A stretch of 64,000 nucleotides of DNA from positions 16,740,927 to 16,804,926 of the forward strand of contig NW_024037063.1 of assembly GCF_015706575.1 (NCBI RefSeq), in the 5' to 3' direction. Origin of the DNA: Patiria miniata (lineage: Eukaryota; Echinodermata; Asteroidea; Valvatida; Asterinidae). Under the pieces are notes generated by a model. It ran no database searches. It was not told the origin of the DNA and saw only the letters and a program-made list of their open reading frames with translations. This document shows, one piece after another, positions 13,490 to 25,500 of the stretch (positions within the stretch are counted from its first letter, which is position 1; each line of letters begins with the position of its first letter). A program made the position numbers and the translations under genes.

Positions 13490-14485
13490 GGCCTCCGAGA
13501 AATGTTTGCTCCTGAGAGGATCCGAGACCGCGGTCTCCCGCGGCGCCAAAATCGCTCCACGTCCGTGGGAAAATGTGGAGGGTGTCTTCCGCCGGGTCGG
13601 GCACTTTGGGTCGTTCTAATTTTTCCGTACGGACCGGCGATCCGTTTTGTCGATTTTTCTGTGACTGCGTTTAAGATCGCGATATTTGAAGCAATGCATC
13701 GCTCCTTCGTTGATCCCAAACAGGCCCCCGAAATTATAACGCGACACTGAATTATACGTGACGGGCAGCGAACTCACAACGCTCAGCCTTGGTGGTGGAA
13801 GCATGGAGCTGTAAACACATTATGGAAGCAACAGCACTCTATCACACGACGTCACATGCTTGTGCTTCAAATAGCGAGCACCGTAGACTCAACCTCGTTT
13901 CCAGGGTGTGGAGCAGGCTGCAGTACGCGTTGCCATCGACGGTTTTACGCATAGCAGGGAAGTACCACGCGGTGTAGACTTTCGATTGGTCAGACCGCGC
14001 AAGGCATACTAATGTGTAGTCCTTCTGAGTATTCGTTGCACTCGGCGCAGGGGCGGTAAGCAAAGTACAGGAAAGAATAGGGACACTTGGTGGCCACACA
14101 CCATGGAGAAAAAATATTTTGCAAAGGTCACCCCATACTACCGTTGGTGAACGCTTTAGCAGAACGGCCGAGTAGAACACGTAAACGAAACCCCTACGTT
14201 GACCTCGCTGACCTCGCACAGTCTATACACGCAGAAAAGCCAGCACAGGGGGCGACGAGGCAGTCAACGTGAAAGCGCACACGACAGCAAATTCCTGCGC
14301 AAAACGCAGTCACGAAAAATCGACGAAACGGATCGCCGGTCCGTACCGGAAAATCAGGACGACCCGAAGTGTCCGACCCGGCCGAAGACACCCCGGCCGC
14401 ATTTTTTCACAGACGTGGAGCGATTTTGGCGCCGCGGGAGCCCGCGGTCTCGGATCCTTTCAGGAGCAAACATCGTCTCGGGGGC
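13490..14485. mobile_element. Foldback/TIR transposon (about 1 kb) in intron 6 of copy A
   Basis: About 200 bp at 13500-13690 recur inverted at 14290-14475: both arms contain ATGTTTGCTCCTG, a GGATCCGAGACCGCGG stretch and the GACCGGCGATCCGTTT stretch. The interior (13690-14290) is non-coding and includes a piece resembling the CAACCTCGT element of 29959-30471. The element is absent from copy C, present in copy B, and ends just before exon 7. Family unassigned; the target duplication is not clear. Confidence 0.75.
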
Positions 14486-14912
14486 GTGTTTCCTCTAAAT
14501 CGTGTTTTACATTACACAGGACCGAGCAGATGGATACCACTTCCTGATTCAGGGATCGTCCCCATCCAACCAATTGAACAGAAAGGTAAACACGTTTGGC
14601 TGTTCAATATCCAGGAGGACCCCAATGAGTATCATGACCTATCTGAAGCCAGACCAGACAAGGTTAAGGAGCTGGTTGGAGGATTACAGCACTACAGCAC
14701 TATTTTTACAATGCTGGCCTTGCATAGTTTGCCCATCCGTTGTTGGCAGAGAACGGTATATTGTCAGTGAAGGACAATTCTTGAATGCAGTGACTGTCGC
14801 GTTTCAGTCAAACCGGTTTCAGCGGAGTTAGGTTCTTTGCAATAGTACAAGGACATATTGTTGTGGTTCCCATGTTCCTGAATAACGAATTTGTGTGTAA
14901 ATAATTGCCGGA

Positions 14913-14918
14913 AATAAA
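14913..14918 (+). terminator. Polyadenylation signal AATAAA after copy A
   Basis: Canonical AATAAA in the block GCCGGAAATAAAGCC, repeated at the same relative place after copies B and C. It lies only 156 bp before the ATG of copy B. Confidence 0.6.
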
Positions 14919-15074
14919 GCCTTAGAACTTACCTGAAATCATGTCAAGATACCGTGTTTCAATTTTGAATCGGGGAACATAGTCGAGCCGTTTGTATTAA
15001 AGTCAGTGTTCTTTGCACAGGTCAAGGTGCTACAGAGCAAGGTTTGTATATTTTGAAGGGGTCCCTTAGAAAAA

Positions 15075-18000
15075 ATGGGAAGCAGGTGCCGATTTTTGAA
15101 ACGCTGGTTAGACCTCGGAAAACTGTGGCTTCTGGCATCGGTGTACGGCCTGGCTCTCGCGCCTGCGGGTGACTGCAGCAATACATCGGCAACTCTACCG
15201 AACATCATCTTCATCCTGGCTGATGACTTCGGTTTCCATGACGTCGGTTACCATGGTTCCGCAATTAAGACTCCGTGGCTGGACAAACTTGCCGCTGAGG
15301 GCGTGAAGCTGGAGAATTACTATGTCCAGCCGATTTGCACCCCGACGAGAAGTCAACTGATGAGCGGTCGATACCAGGTAAAACAGGGCACGTGACGAGA
15401 ATGCATGGTCTTACATTAGAAAGATGATAGTATCCCCAATTCAAACAAATTCAGCTTGTACTTTTATGAAGTTGAGAAAAGAGCAAAGTGTTCAAGTCTT
15501 TGTACATTTGAAGATGTGATATGATTGAAGCAATGTCAGGTTGCGTTTCTTGGTAATTGGCAGACTTTTTCCAGATGACCTGGAGTGTATTGTTGACGCC
15601 AATGCTTGTAGGCCGAACAGATGGGCAATTAGAAAAATTTGCTTAAACTACAGATTCACACCGGTCTTGAGCATCGGTCGTTCCATGCAGTCCAGCCAGA
15701 CTGCCTCCCTCTAGAAGACCCGACCCTCGCCAATAAACTCAAGGAGCTCGGCTACGCCACGCACGCAGTCGGCAAATGGCATCTTGGCTTCTACAAGAAA
15801 GACTGCTGGCCCACCAGGCGTGGCTTTGATACCTTCTTTGGTGAGATAATATTTTCTGTAAGACGGCCCGCTGTACGATTCATCGGAGCTTGCTCCTCTG
15901 AAAGTGCAGTCGTATAAAGATGCAAATGCCCTAATACATGTATCGGGGACAAAACGGGACTGTTAAACTGAAGGCTGGGATAGAATGGAAACTTGAATAG
16001 TTCTACGTGTTATAATCGATGCATTTTCAATGTTTGTTTTTCATGTGGACCTTTACATCTTTATCTCGATCTAAATGAAACACTTGTGAATAGAAATTGA
16101 CCCATGCTGTGCTATTTTCTTAAAAAGGGGCTGTTGTTATGGATGACCTGTTTTACCCGTTGTCTCATCTTGTCCAGGTTTCTGTACATCGGACATAGTG
16201 TGTCGATTATGGTTGTAGGTCACACAGGTCCCTAACAATACATGTGTGAGAAACAGGTCCATAGCTGGTAAAGTCGGAGCATCAAGTGGAACTTTCTGCA
16301 TGCAGTTTGTTCATTTTATCCTTGCATAAAATCAGTCCAATTTCCAATCTATTACAGGTTATCTCGGAGGGAGCGAAGACTATTACACGCACATTTACAA
16401 GTGCGACATGCCAGGGTTCAATTGCAGTCAATTGGAACCTGGGTACGATTTCAGGGATCAGGAGGAACTTGCTCCCAAGTACACTGGACAATATTCAACC
16501 CACCTCTTAGCAGAGCGAGCCCAGCACATTTTGGAAAACAGTCAGCCTAACAAAGTACTGTGTAACAAACCTAACAGGAAAACAGAAAACTATTTCGATT
16601 TTAAAAAGGAAGTCGTTCTCTGGTTTAGAGGAAAAGTCATTCCATTTTAAATATCAGTTTTCTGAAAACTCGTGTCTGGTGAATACGCTTTATAATTCTG
16701 TGGAGTGTAATTAAGTGTCTTGAAAATCGTTAACATATTTTTGTTTGACCTTTGTGCTCTTTTTGTGTACCAACAACGTTTAGCCAATCTTCCTGTACCT
16801 ACCTTTCCAAGCGCCACACATTCCCCTGGAGGTACCCGACCAGTATTTGAAGCCATACCGAGAAGTCCAGGATCACGACCGACGAGTATACTCTGGCATG
16901 GTGGCCTGTATGGACGAGGCTATCGGGAACATCACGCAGAAAATGACGGAGCTGGGATTGTGGGAAAACACAGTGCTGATCTTCTCAACAGGTTTGTTAG
17001 GCAGCCGCCTGATGGCAGCAGACACAATGTATGATGTATGCTCAAAGTGAAGATCAGGATGGACCTCGCAAGCTGTCATAGTGACAAATGTTCGTGTTTT
17101 ACACAATTACACAAACTAAAACTTTCAGTGAGCTTTGGCCTCAACTCATGAGATATTTGTGAATAATGTCTCATTCGTTTTTCTTAAAATGTACAAGTTA
17201 ACACTTGTATATTCGGATTTCAACTCTCGAGAAATAGTACTTGTTTTTTTATTTTAAAGCACTTTCCTTTTTTCCTGGTTTGTGCCATTTTCACCATTTG
17301 AAAGTAATATATTGGTAACGGGTGTCCTATAGTCACTTTCGATATTCTTTCACTATAAATTGACCTATGTCAAAATAGAAAAGTCGATGCACAGGATAGG
17401 TTATTCGGAAGTGGCCTATTATTTTGAATGTTTTCCCTCCAAATTCCATCGGTAGACAATGGTGGCGAACCTATTTTTGGAGGAGGGTACAACTGGCCTC
17501 TGCGAGGCGTGAAAGGCACCCTCTGGGAAGGAGGTATCCACGGTGTAGGCTTCGTCTACAGCCCACTCATACCAGACGCCATGCGGGGTACCAGCAACAC
17601 GCAGTTGATACACGTCAGCGACTGGTTCCCAACCCTTGTAGCTGGGCTTGCCGGAGGCAGTCTGGAGGGTCTGCAACTAGACGGTTTCAATGTTTGGAAT
17701 ACCATCAGGTGATTTATCCATGCCAATGTTCCACAAGGCGTGTCCTTTACATCTATACCACGTTCATGATATTACATGGTGAAATGCTGACTCGATATCA
17801 TCTTTTGCGAACTTCAATTATGGACAAAATGCCGATTCTTTAGTTCTTATAAGGTAAAAGGAAATTGGTCACTGATACAAACACACATCGATAGTGAAGC
17901 TAAATTCTGACTAGATTCCTCTTCAACGTAGAATTTTCAGTGAATAATTATCCTGACTAAAAATCAGTTGATTTTGACTGATTTTCAATTGGACCTTTAG

Positions 18001-21000
18001 CTGATCCTCATTTGATCGATTCTCAGGCCACTCGTCAAGTTTGATGGTTGGCAGCAGAAAAACCCCGAAAGGCTATTATTTAAGAGCTTGTAAATAACCA
18101 ATCATTGTCATTGGTACCTGTTATGGACTTGGCATTGTTGTTTCTGTGGTTTACTTGTGTGAATCGACTGCACTAGAACGCAAGAAGAGTTCGAAGTTCA
18201 AGTCCTATCTGAGCAGACCCGTTGATTTCTCAGACTAAATGAAAGTTACTCGATCGGGAAGGCAAAACATTTTTTTAAATGTTATTTTGTAAAACATCAT
18301 AAGTCGAAAAACAATATAAATAAAGTCGTTAAAAGTAATGGGCAAAATTGAGCAAACATTCCAAAAACGAAACTGCTCCATTATTATGAAATGTGCTACT
18401 TGATTGTAAGTTACAATAGGATCAAACATCCTGTGAAATCGTTGCGCCAGGTATGCTCTCATTTTTAAGAATGGAGGAATACCATTATTTCTTTGCGATG
18501 GTTAAAACCAAACCATATCGAGGAGTAACTTGTTTTTAAACACTGCTCCCAACTGACCGAATTTAGTTTGCAATTAGTTACATATCCGTGAATGGAAATA
18601 ATTTTTCCGAATGACGAACTGGCATCATACCACAAGAGGGTGCAAGTCAAAACGTATTAATGAACATTTTGGAAGGGAGGGCTTTTAACGGAGTCGAGAA
18701 ACATGGAGATACATTTTCACTCTTTTTTAAAAAGAATATCTCCATCGCTGACATTTCGACAGTTTATTTTTTATAATAATTTTACTTTTATTGTTTTTAT
18801 TGTTGTTTCTCGGAGCGGTAAAATATATATTCATTTTGCAAAGGTGTCTACCTTTCAGCTTTGTTTGAAAACTATCGTATGACTCTAACATTTCTTTTTA
18901 CTTCCCTTTTGTAGTCTAGGATCACCCTCTCCAAGAACGGAAATCCTGCACAATATCGACCCTCTGACCCAGACATACATGTCAATCATTAACTGGTCAC
19001 TCGAAGGGAACCAGACTAAGGACGATGACTTTTTCACCCCATCTGGTGCGTTCAACACCACTATCAGGGCTGCTATACGTGTTGGGGATTGGAAACTCCT
19101 AACTGGAAATCCAGGTGTGACTTAGGCCTACACTGATTTCATTGGCTGTCGTTGGTGGATTAAGGGAAATCTCTAATAGATAGGTTGGATTCAGAGTATT
19201 TAGGGCCCGTGATGAGTTTTACATCGCGACGAAGGTTTTTTCTTTTCCCTTTTTTGGCGCAAGTATATGCAAATCAACTATGCAACTGTATTATATATTC
19301 GTATTAAGAACGAATAGCACAAGCACGACCAGGCCTATTGCATTGCTGTTTGGAAAAACTTAACACGTATTGTACAGGCTGTCACGCTATTCGTAGACCT
19401 TACCAAGATTTCTGAGAAAGTTGCAGGTACATGTTTTAAAACCTGACATCCACACTCAAAGGTCACAAGATCCATGGCAAAGGTTCCAAAAAGTGACTGA
19501 GAAAGTGTTGATAGATTTTACGAAATAATTTTAACGGTACCATCTTCGATATAGCTGATGGGCGTGATATTGCACATCTTGTGCCGTTTACGAATGTGTC
19601 AGAAAATCTCCTTTTATTAAAAGAAGCATCGTCATACGCGCAGCTACCACTCGAACCTTAGCAGGAGATTGATGCGCACTGGATAGTATCACCATGATAA
19701 AATATCATGTTTTATATTTACTGTTTAAGTTGTATACGTTGACCTTCAAGGAACAGGACCACTTTCCTGGTAATGAGACACATCTAAGGAATGGCCAGTT
19801 TAGCCACAAGGTCCGCGTGGGTGGATGCTGGGCTGCACCGGAAGGCCACAGTGATTCAGCCCACAGACTTATAAGGAAATCCGATTGTTCTATTAATTTG
19901 CCTAGCCCTGCCCCCAGATACAAGTTGACCGAACACCTTCAATTCTGTATTATTAATATTCAATAGGTGGTGAACGATTCCTAATAAGGCAAGAAACCTG
20001 TAAGATAGCTATAAGATTGGAATGTTCATTTACTGTATAAAAACCCAGTAGAATCTAGGAATCAGACAGAGAGCGTCACAGCCAACCGAATAAACCACAT
20101 CATCCCAAGTACCACTTCGTCTCTTAATACTGTCTTACTTTGTCTATATAACCTCACGGGTTATAATAGCCTGCCTTTATACATGTACAAGCTGATTTAC
20201 CCGATCATAGATCGGGTAGGGCGTAGTGTTGGGGATGAAAATGTGGGGAGTTAAATGTAAATGGGGGTTAGTTGAAAAGACATGCAGTTATAGAAAAGCA
20301 ATTTTTTTGTGGTGTGATCTGAAGCAATTTCTGACCACTTAAACCAATTAGAGCAAAAGATCATCTTTGAAACATCATTTTTGAGCTTGGGGTAATTGAA
20401 TCAGCTACACGGTATTCTGAGCAATAGAATCATTATAGTAGGCTACAATTTTAATTCGGGGAAGAAAAAGTGGGGGGGGGAACCAAACAATGTCCCCGCT
20501 TTAAAATGTGGAGGGGGGGGGGGGGGGTGGGGGGGTGGGGGGGGGGGTTCCCCCTGTCCCCCGTCGATTTACGCACATGATAATTTTGTACCACGGCAAC
20601 TGTCTGTAAATGTTCCCGTTGGTCTGTCAAATTGGCATTTTGTGAGGCAGTCGCGTTAGTGAAAAGGTTACCGTAGTACACAGGCGAAGGCTGATTGTAT
20701 AGTTTTGACAATAAATCATAATGCAATCAAACGTGAAGCTGTCATTCGCAATGAAAATGTTCAGTGTTACCATAAAATTACAAACGGTCTGAATGATGGA
20801 GGAAGGTCATAATTAAGTTTCAAGATTGGACTCTTCAATAAACGTAAACTTGAACTTCTTACCGTCTGCGAGGAAAAAGTCGATTCAACTTTTATTCAAG
20901 TTGGTTCAACCATCTATATAAGAGCAAGTTTTACTCGACCTCCGAGAAATGTTTGCTCCTGAGAGGATCCGAGACCGCGGTCTCCCGCGGCGCCAAAATC

Positions 21001-22215
21001 GCTCCACGTCCGTGGGAAAATGTGGAGGGTGTCTTCCGCCGGGTCGGGCACTTTGGGTCGTTCTAATTTTTCCGTACGGACCGGCGATCCGTTTTGTCGA
21101 TTTTTCTGTGACTGCGTTTAAGATCGCGATATTTGAAGCAATGCATCGCTCCTTCGTTGATCCCAAACAGGCCCCCGAAATTATAACGCGACACTGAATT
21201 ATACGTGACGGGCAGCGAACTCACAACGCTCAGCCTTGGTGGTGGAAGCATGGAGCTGTAAACACATTATGGAAGCAACAGCACTCTATCACACGACGTC
21301 ACATGCTTGTGCTTCAAATAGCGAGCACCGTAGACTCAACCTCGTTTCCAGGGTGTGGAGCAGGCTGCAGTACGCGTTGCCATCGACGGTTTTACGCATA
21401 GCAGGGAAGTACCACGCGGTGTAGACTTTCGATTGGTCAGACCGCGCAAGGCATACTAATGTGTAGTCCTTCTGAGTATTCGTTGCACTCGGCGCAGGGG
21501 CGGTAAGCAAAGTACAGGAAAGAATAGGGACACTTGGTGGCCACACACCATGGAGAAAAAATATTTTGCAAAGGTCACCCCATACTACCGTTGGTGAACG
21601 CTTTAGCAGAACGGCCGAGTAGAACACGTAAACGAAACCCCTACGTTGACCTCGCTGACCTCGCACAGTCTATACACGCAGAAAAGCCAGCACAGGGGGC
21701 GACGAGGCAGTCAACGTGAAAGCGCACACGACAGCAAATTCCTGCGCAAAACGCAGTCACGAAAAATCGACGAAACGGATCGCGGGTCCGTACCGGAATA
21801 TCAGGACGACCCGAAGTGTCCGACCCGGCCGAAGACACCCTCCGCATTTTTTCACAGACGTGGAGCGATTTTGGCGCCGCGGGAGCCCGCGGTCTCGGAT
21901 CCTTTCAGGAGCAAACATCGTCTCGGGGGCGTGTTTCCTCTAAATCGTGTTTTACATTACACAGGACCGAGCAGATGGATACCACTTCCTGATTCAGGGA
22001 TCGTCCCCATCCAACCAATTGAACAGAAAGGTAAACACGTTTGGCTGTTCAATATCCAGGAGGACCCCAATGAGTATCATGACCTATCTGAAGCCAGACC
22101 AGACAAGGTTAAGGAGCTGGTTGGAGGATTACAGCACTACAGCACTATTTTTACAATGCTGGCCTTGCATAGTTTGCCCATCCGTTGTTGGCAGAGAACG
22201 GTATATTGTCAGTGA
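15075..22215 (+). CDS. Arylsulfatase B-like sulfatase, altered C-terminus (copy B)
   Basis: Predicted secreted or lysosomal sulfatase of the arylsulfatase B/I/J type; exons 15075-15377, 15654-15840, 16358-16554, 16784-16991, 17456-17708, 18915-19114 and 21965-22215 join to 532 aa. The start was chosen for its signal peptide ([16 protein letters not shown]) shared with C and D. Catalytic features are intact: D50/D51, formylglycine Cys88 in CTPTR, K142, H144, H241, D299/N300, K318, matching the human ARSB set. The end is abnormal: after LVGGLQHY the reading frame enters sequence that in copy C lies about 1.1 kb downstream, so some 30 conserved residues ending in TNWE are replaced by 24 unrelated ones. 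Intron 6 carries an LTR-like fossil and a foldback element. It could be active, unstable or a young pseudogene. Spacing to C is one 7,445-bp unit. Confidence 0.8.
19687..20165 (+). mobile_element. Solo-LTR-like fossil, second copy (in copy B)
   Basis: Same 479-bp block as at 12245-12723, again with the ATAG duplication at 19683-19686 and 20166-20169. It was copied together with the gene unit rather than inserted independently, since flanks and internal sequence match. Confidence 0.5.
20937..21932. mobile_element. Foldback/TIR transposon in intron 6 of copy B
   Basis: Duplicate of the element at 13490-14485, with the same roughly 200-bp inverted arms and small differences in the right arm. 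The G-rich composite tract precedes it at about 20187-20936, as in copy A. Confidence 0.75.
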
Positions 22216-22357
22216 AGGACAATTCTTGAATGCAGTGACTGTCGCGTTTCAGTCAAACCGGTTTCAGCGGAGTTAGGTTCTTTGCAATAGTACAAGGACA
22301 TATTGTTGTGGTTCCCATGTTCCTGAATAACGAATTTGTGTGTAAATAATTGCCGGA

Positions 22358-22363
22358 AATAAA
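22358..22363 (+). terminator. Polyadenylation signal AATAAA after copy B
   Basis: Same context as the signal at 14913; 156 bp before the ATG of copy C. Confidence 0.6.
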
Positions 22364-22519
22364 GCCTTAGAACTTACCTGAAATCATGTCAAGATACCGT
22401 GTTTCAATTTTGAATCGGGGAACATAGTCGAGCCGTTTGTATTAAAGTCAGTGTTCTTTGCACAGGTCAAGGTGCTACAGAGCAAGGTTTGTATATTTTG
22501 AAGGGGTCCCTCAGAAAAA

Positions 22520-25500
22520 ATGGGAAGCAGGTGCCGATTTTTGAAACGCTGGTTAGACCTCGGAAAACTGTGGCTTCTGGCATCGGTGTACGGCCTGGCT
22601 CTCGCGCCTGCGGGTGACTGCAGCAATACATCGGCAACTCTACCGAACATCATCTTCATCCTGGCTGATGACTTCGGTTTCCATGACGTCGGTTACCATG
22701 GTTCTGCAATTAAGACTCCATGGCTGGACAAACTTGCCGCTGAGGGCGTGAAGCTGGAGAATTACTATGTCCAGCCGATTTGCACCCCGACGAGAAGTCA
22801 ACTGATGAGCGGTCGATACCAGGTAAAACAGGGCACGTGACGAGAATGCATGGTCTTACATTAGAAAGATGATAGTATCCCCAATTCAAACAAATTCAGC
22901 TTGTACTTTTATGAAGTTGAGAAAAGAGCAAAGTGTTCAAGTCTTTGTAAATTTGAAGATGTGATATGATTGAAGCAATGTCAGGTTGCGTTTCTTGGTA
23001 ATTGGCAGACTTTTTCCAGATGACCTGGAGTGTATTGTTGACGCCAATGCTTGTAGGCCGAACAGATGGGCAATTAGAAAAATTTGCTTAAACTACAGAT
23101 TCACACCGGTCTTGAGCATCGGTCGTTCCATGCAGTCCAGCCAGACTGCCTCCCTCTAGAAGACCCGACCCTCGCCAATAAACTCAAGGAGCTCGGCTAC
23201 GCCACGCACGCAGTCGGCAAATGGCATCTTGGCTTCTACAAGAAAGACTGCTGGCCCACCAGGCGTGGCTTTGATACCTTCTTTGGTGAGATAATATTTT
23301 CTGTAAGACGGCCCGCTGTACGATTCATCGGAGCTTGCTCCTCTGAAAGTGCAGTCGTATAAAGATGCAAATGCCCTAATACATGTATCGGGGACAAAAC
23401 GGGACTGTTAAACTGAAGGCTGGGATAGAATGGAAACTTGAATAGTTCTACGTGTTATAATCGATGCATTTTCAATGTTTGTTTTTCATGTGGACCTTTA
23501 CATCTTTATCTCGATCTAAATGAAACACTTGTGAATAGAAATTGACCCATGCTGTGCTATTTTCTTAAAAAGGGGCTGTTGTTATGGATGACCTGTTTTA
23601 CCCGTTGTCTCATCTTGTCCAGGTTTCTGTACATCGGACATAGTGTGTCGATTATGGTTGTAGGTCACACAGGTCCCTAACAATACATGTGTGAGAAACG
23701 GGTCCATAGCTGGTAAAGTCGGAGCATCAAGTGGAACTTTCTGCATGCAGTTTGTTCATTTTATCCTTGCATAAAATCAGTCCAATTTCCAATCTATTAC
23801 AGGTTATCTCGGAGGGAGCGAAGACTATTACACGCACATTTACAAGTGCGACATGCCAGGGTTCAATTGCAGTCAATTGGAACCTGGGTACGATTTCAGG
23901 GATCAGGAGGAACTTGCTCCCAAGTACACTGGACAATATTCAACCCACCTCTTAGCAGAGCGAGCCCAGCACATTTTGGAAAACAGTCAGCCTAACAAAG
24001 TAATGTGTAACAAACCTAACAGGAAAACAGAAAACTATTTCGATTTTAAAAAGGAAGTCGTTCTCTGGTTTAGAGGAAAAGTCATTTCATTTTAAATATC
24101 AGTTTTCTGAAAACTCGTGTCTGGTGCATACGCTTTATAATTCTGTGGAGTGTAATTAAGTGTCTTGAAAATCGTTATCGTATTTTTGTTTGACCTTTTC
24201 GTGCTCTTTTTGTGTACCAACAACGTTAGCCATTCTTCCTGTACCTACCTTTCCAAGCGCCACACATTCCCCTGGAGGTACCCGACCAGTATTTGAAGCC
24301 ATACCGAGAAGTCCAGGATCACGACCGACGAGTATACTCTGGCATGGTGGCCTGTATGGACGAGGCTATCGGGAACATCACGCAGAAAATGACGGAGCTG
24401 GGATTGTGGGAAAACACAGTGCTGATCTTCTCAACAGGTTTGTTAGGCAGCCGCCTGATGGCAGCAGACACAATGTATGATGTATGCTCAAAGTGAAGAT
24501 CAGGATGGACCTCGCAAGCTGTCATAGTGACAAATGTTCGTGTTTTACACAATTACACAAACTAAAACTTTCAGTGAGCTTTGGCCTCAACTCATGAGAT
24601 ATTTGTGAATAATGTCTCATTCGTTTTTCTTAAAATGTACAAGTTAACACTTGTATATTCGGATTTCAACTCTCGAGAAATAGTACTTGTTTTTTTATTT
24701 TAAAGCACTTTCCTTTTTTCCTGGTTTGTGCCATTTTCACCATTTGAAAGTAATATATTGGTAACGGGTGTCCTATAGTCACTTTCGATATTCTTTCACT
24801 ATAAATTGACCTATGTCAAAATAGAAAAGTTGATGCACAGGATAGGTTATTCGGAAGTGGCCTATTATTTTGAATGTTTTCCCTCCAAATTCCATCGGTA
24901 GACAATGGTGGCGAACCTATTTTTGGAGGAGGGTACAACTGGCCTCTGCGAGGCGTGAAAGGCACCCTCTGGGAAGGAGGTATCCACGGTGTAGGCTTCG
25001 TCTACAGCCCACTCATACCAGACGCCATGCGGGGTACCAGCAACACGCAGTTGATACACGTCAGCGACTGGTTCCCAACCCTTGTAGCTGGGCTTGCCGG
25101 AGGCAGTCTGGAGGGTCTGCAACTAGACGGTTTCAATGTTTGGAATACCATCAGGTGATTTATCCATGCCAATGTACCACAAGACGTGTCCTTCACATCT
25201 ATACCACGTACATGATATTACATGGTGAAATGCTGACTCGATATCATCTTTTGCGAACTTCAATTATGGACAAAATGCCGATTCTTTAGTTCTTATAAGG
25301 TAAAAGGAAATTGGTCACTGATACAAACACACATCGATAGTGAAGCTAAATTCTGACTAGATTCCTCTTCAACGTAGAATTTTCAGTGAATAATTATCCT
25401 GACTAAAAATCAGTTGATTTTGACTGATTTTCAATTGGACCTTTAGCTGATCCTCATTTGATCGATTCTCAGGCCACTCGTCAAGTTTGATGGTTGGCAG

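Larger units (their letters stand above)
7630..14770 (+). pseudogene. Arylsulfatase B-like pseudogene (copy A)
   Basis: Relic of a seven-exon arylsulfatase B/I/J-type gene: 7630-7921, 8198-8384, 8902-9098, 9330-9537, 10003-10255, 11471-11670, 14520-14770. A hydrophobic signal-like start (LMLLALSSSSHG) and the CTPTR sulfatase motif remain. Compared with copies B and C, exon 1 has a one-base gain near 7780 giving an immediate TGA at 7783, and a TAG at 7850. The exon 2 donor is GG instead of GT at 8385. The exon 5 acceptor is AA instead of AG at 10001, and a TAG lies at 10071. Exon 7 has the same altered end as copy B. Exons 2-7 and introns are almost identical to copy B, so inactivation is recent. 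The first part of exon 1 is more diverged, suggesting a recombination boundary inside exon 1. Confidence 0.88.
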
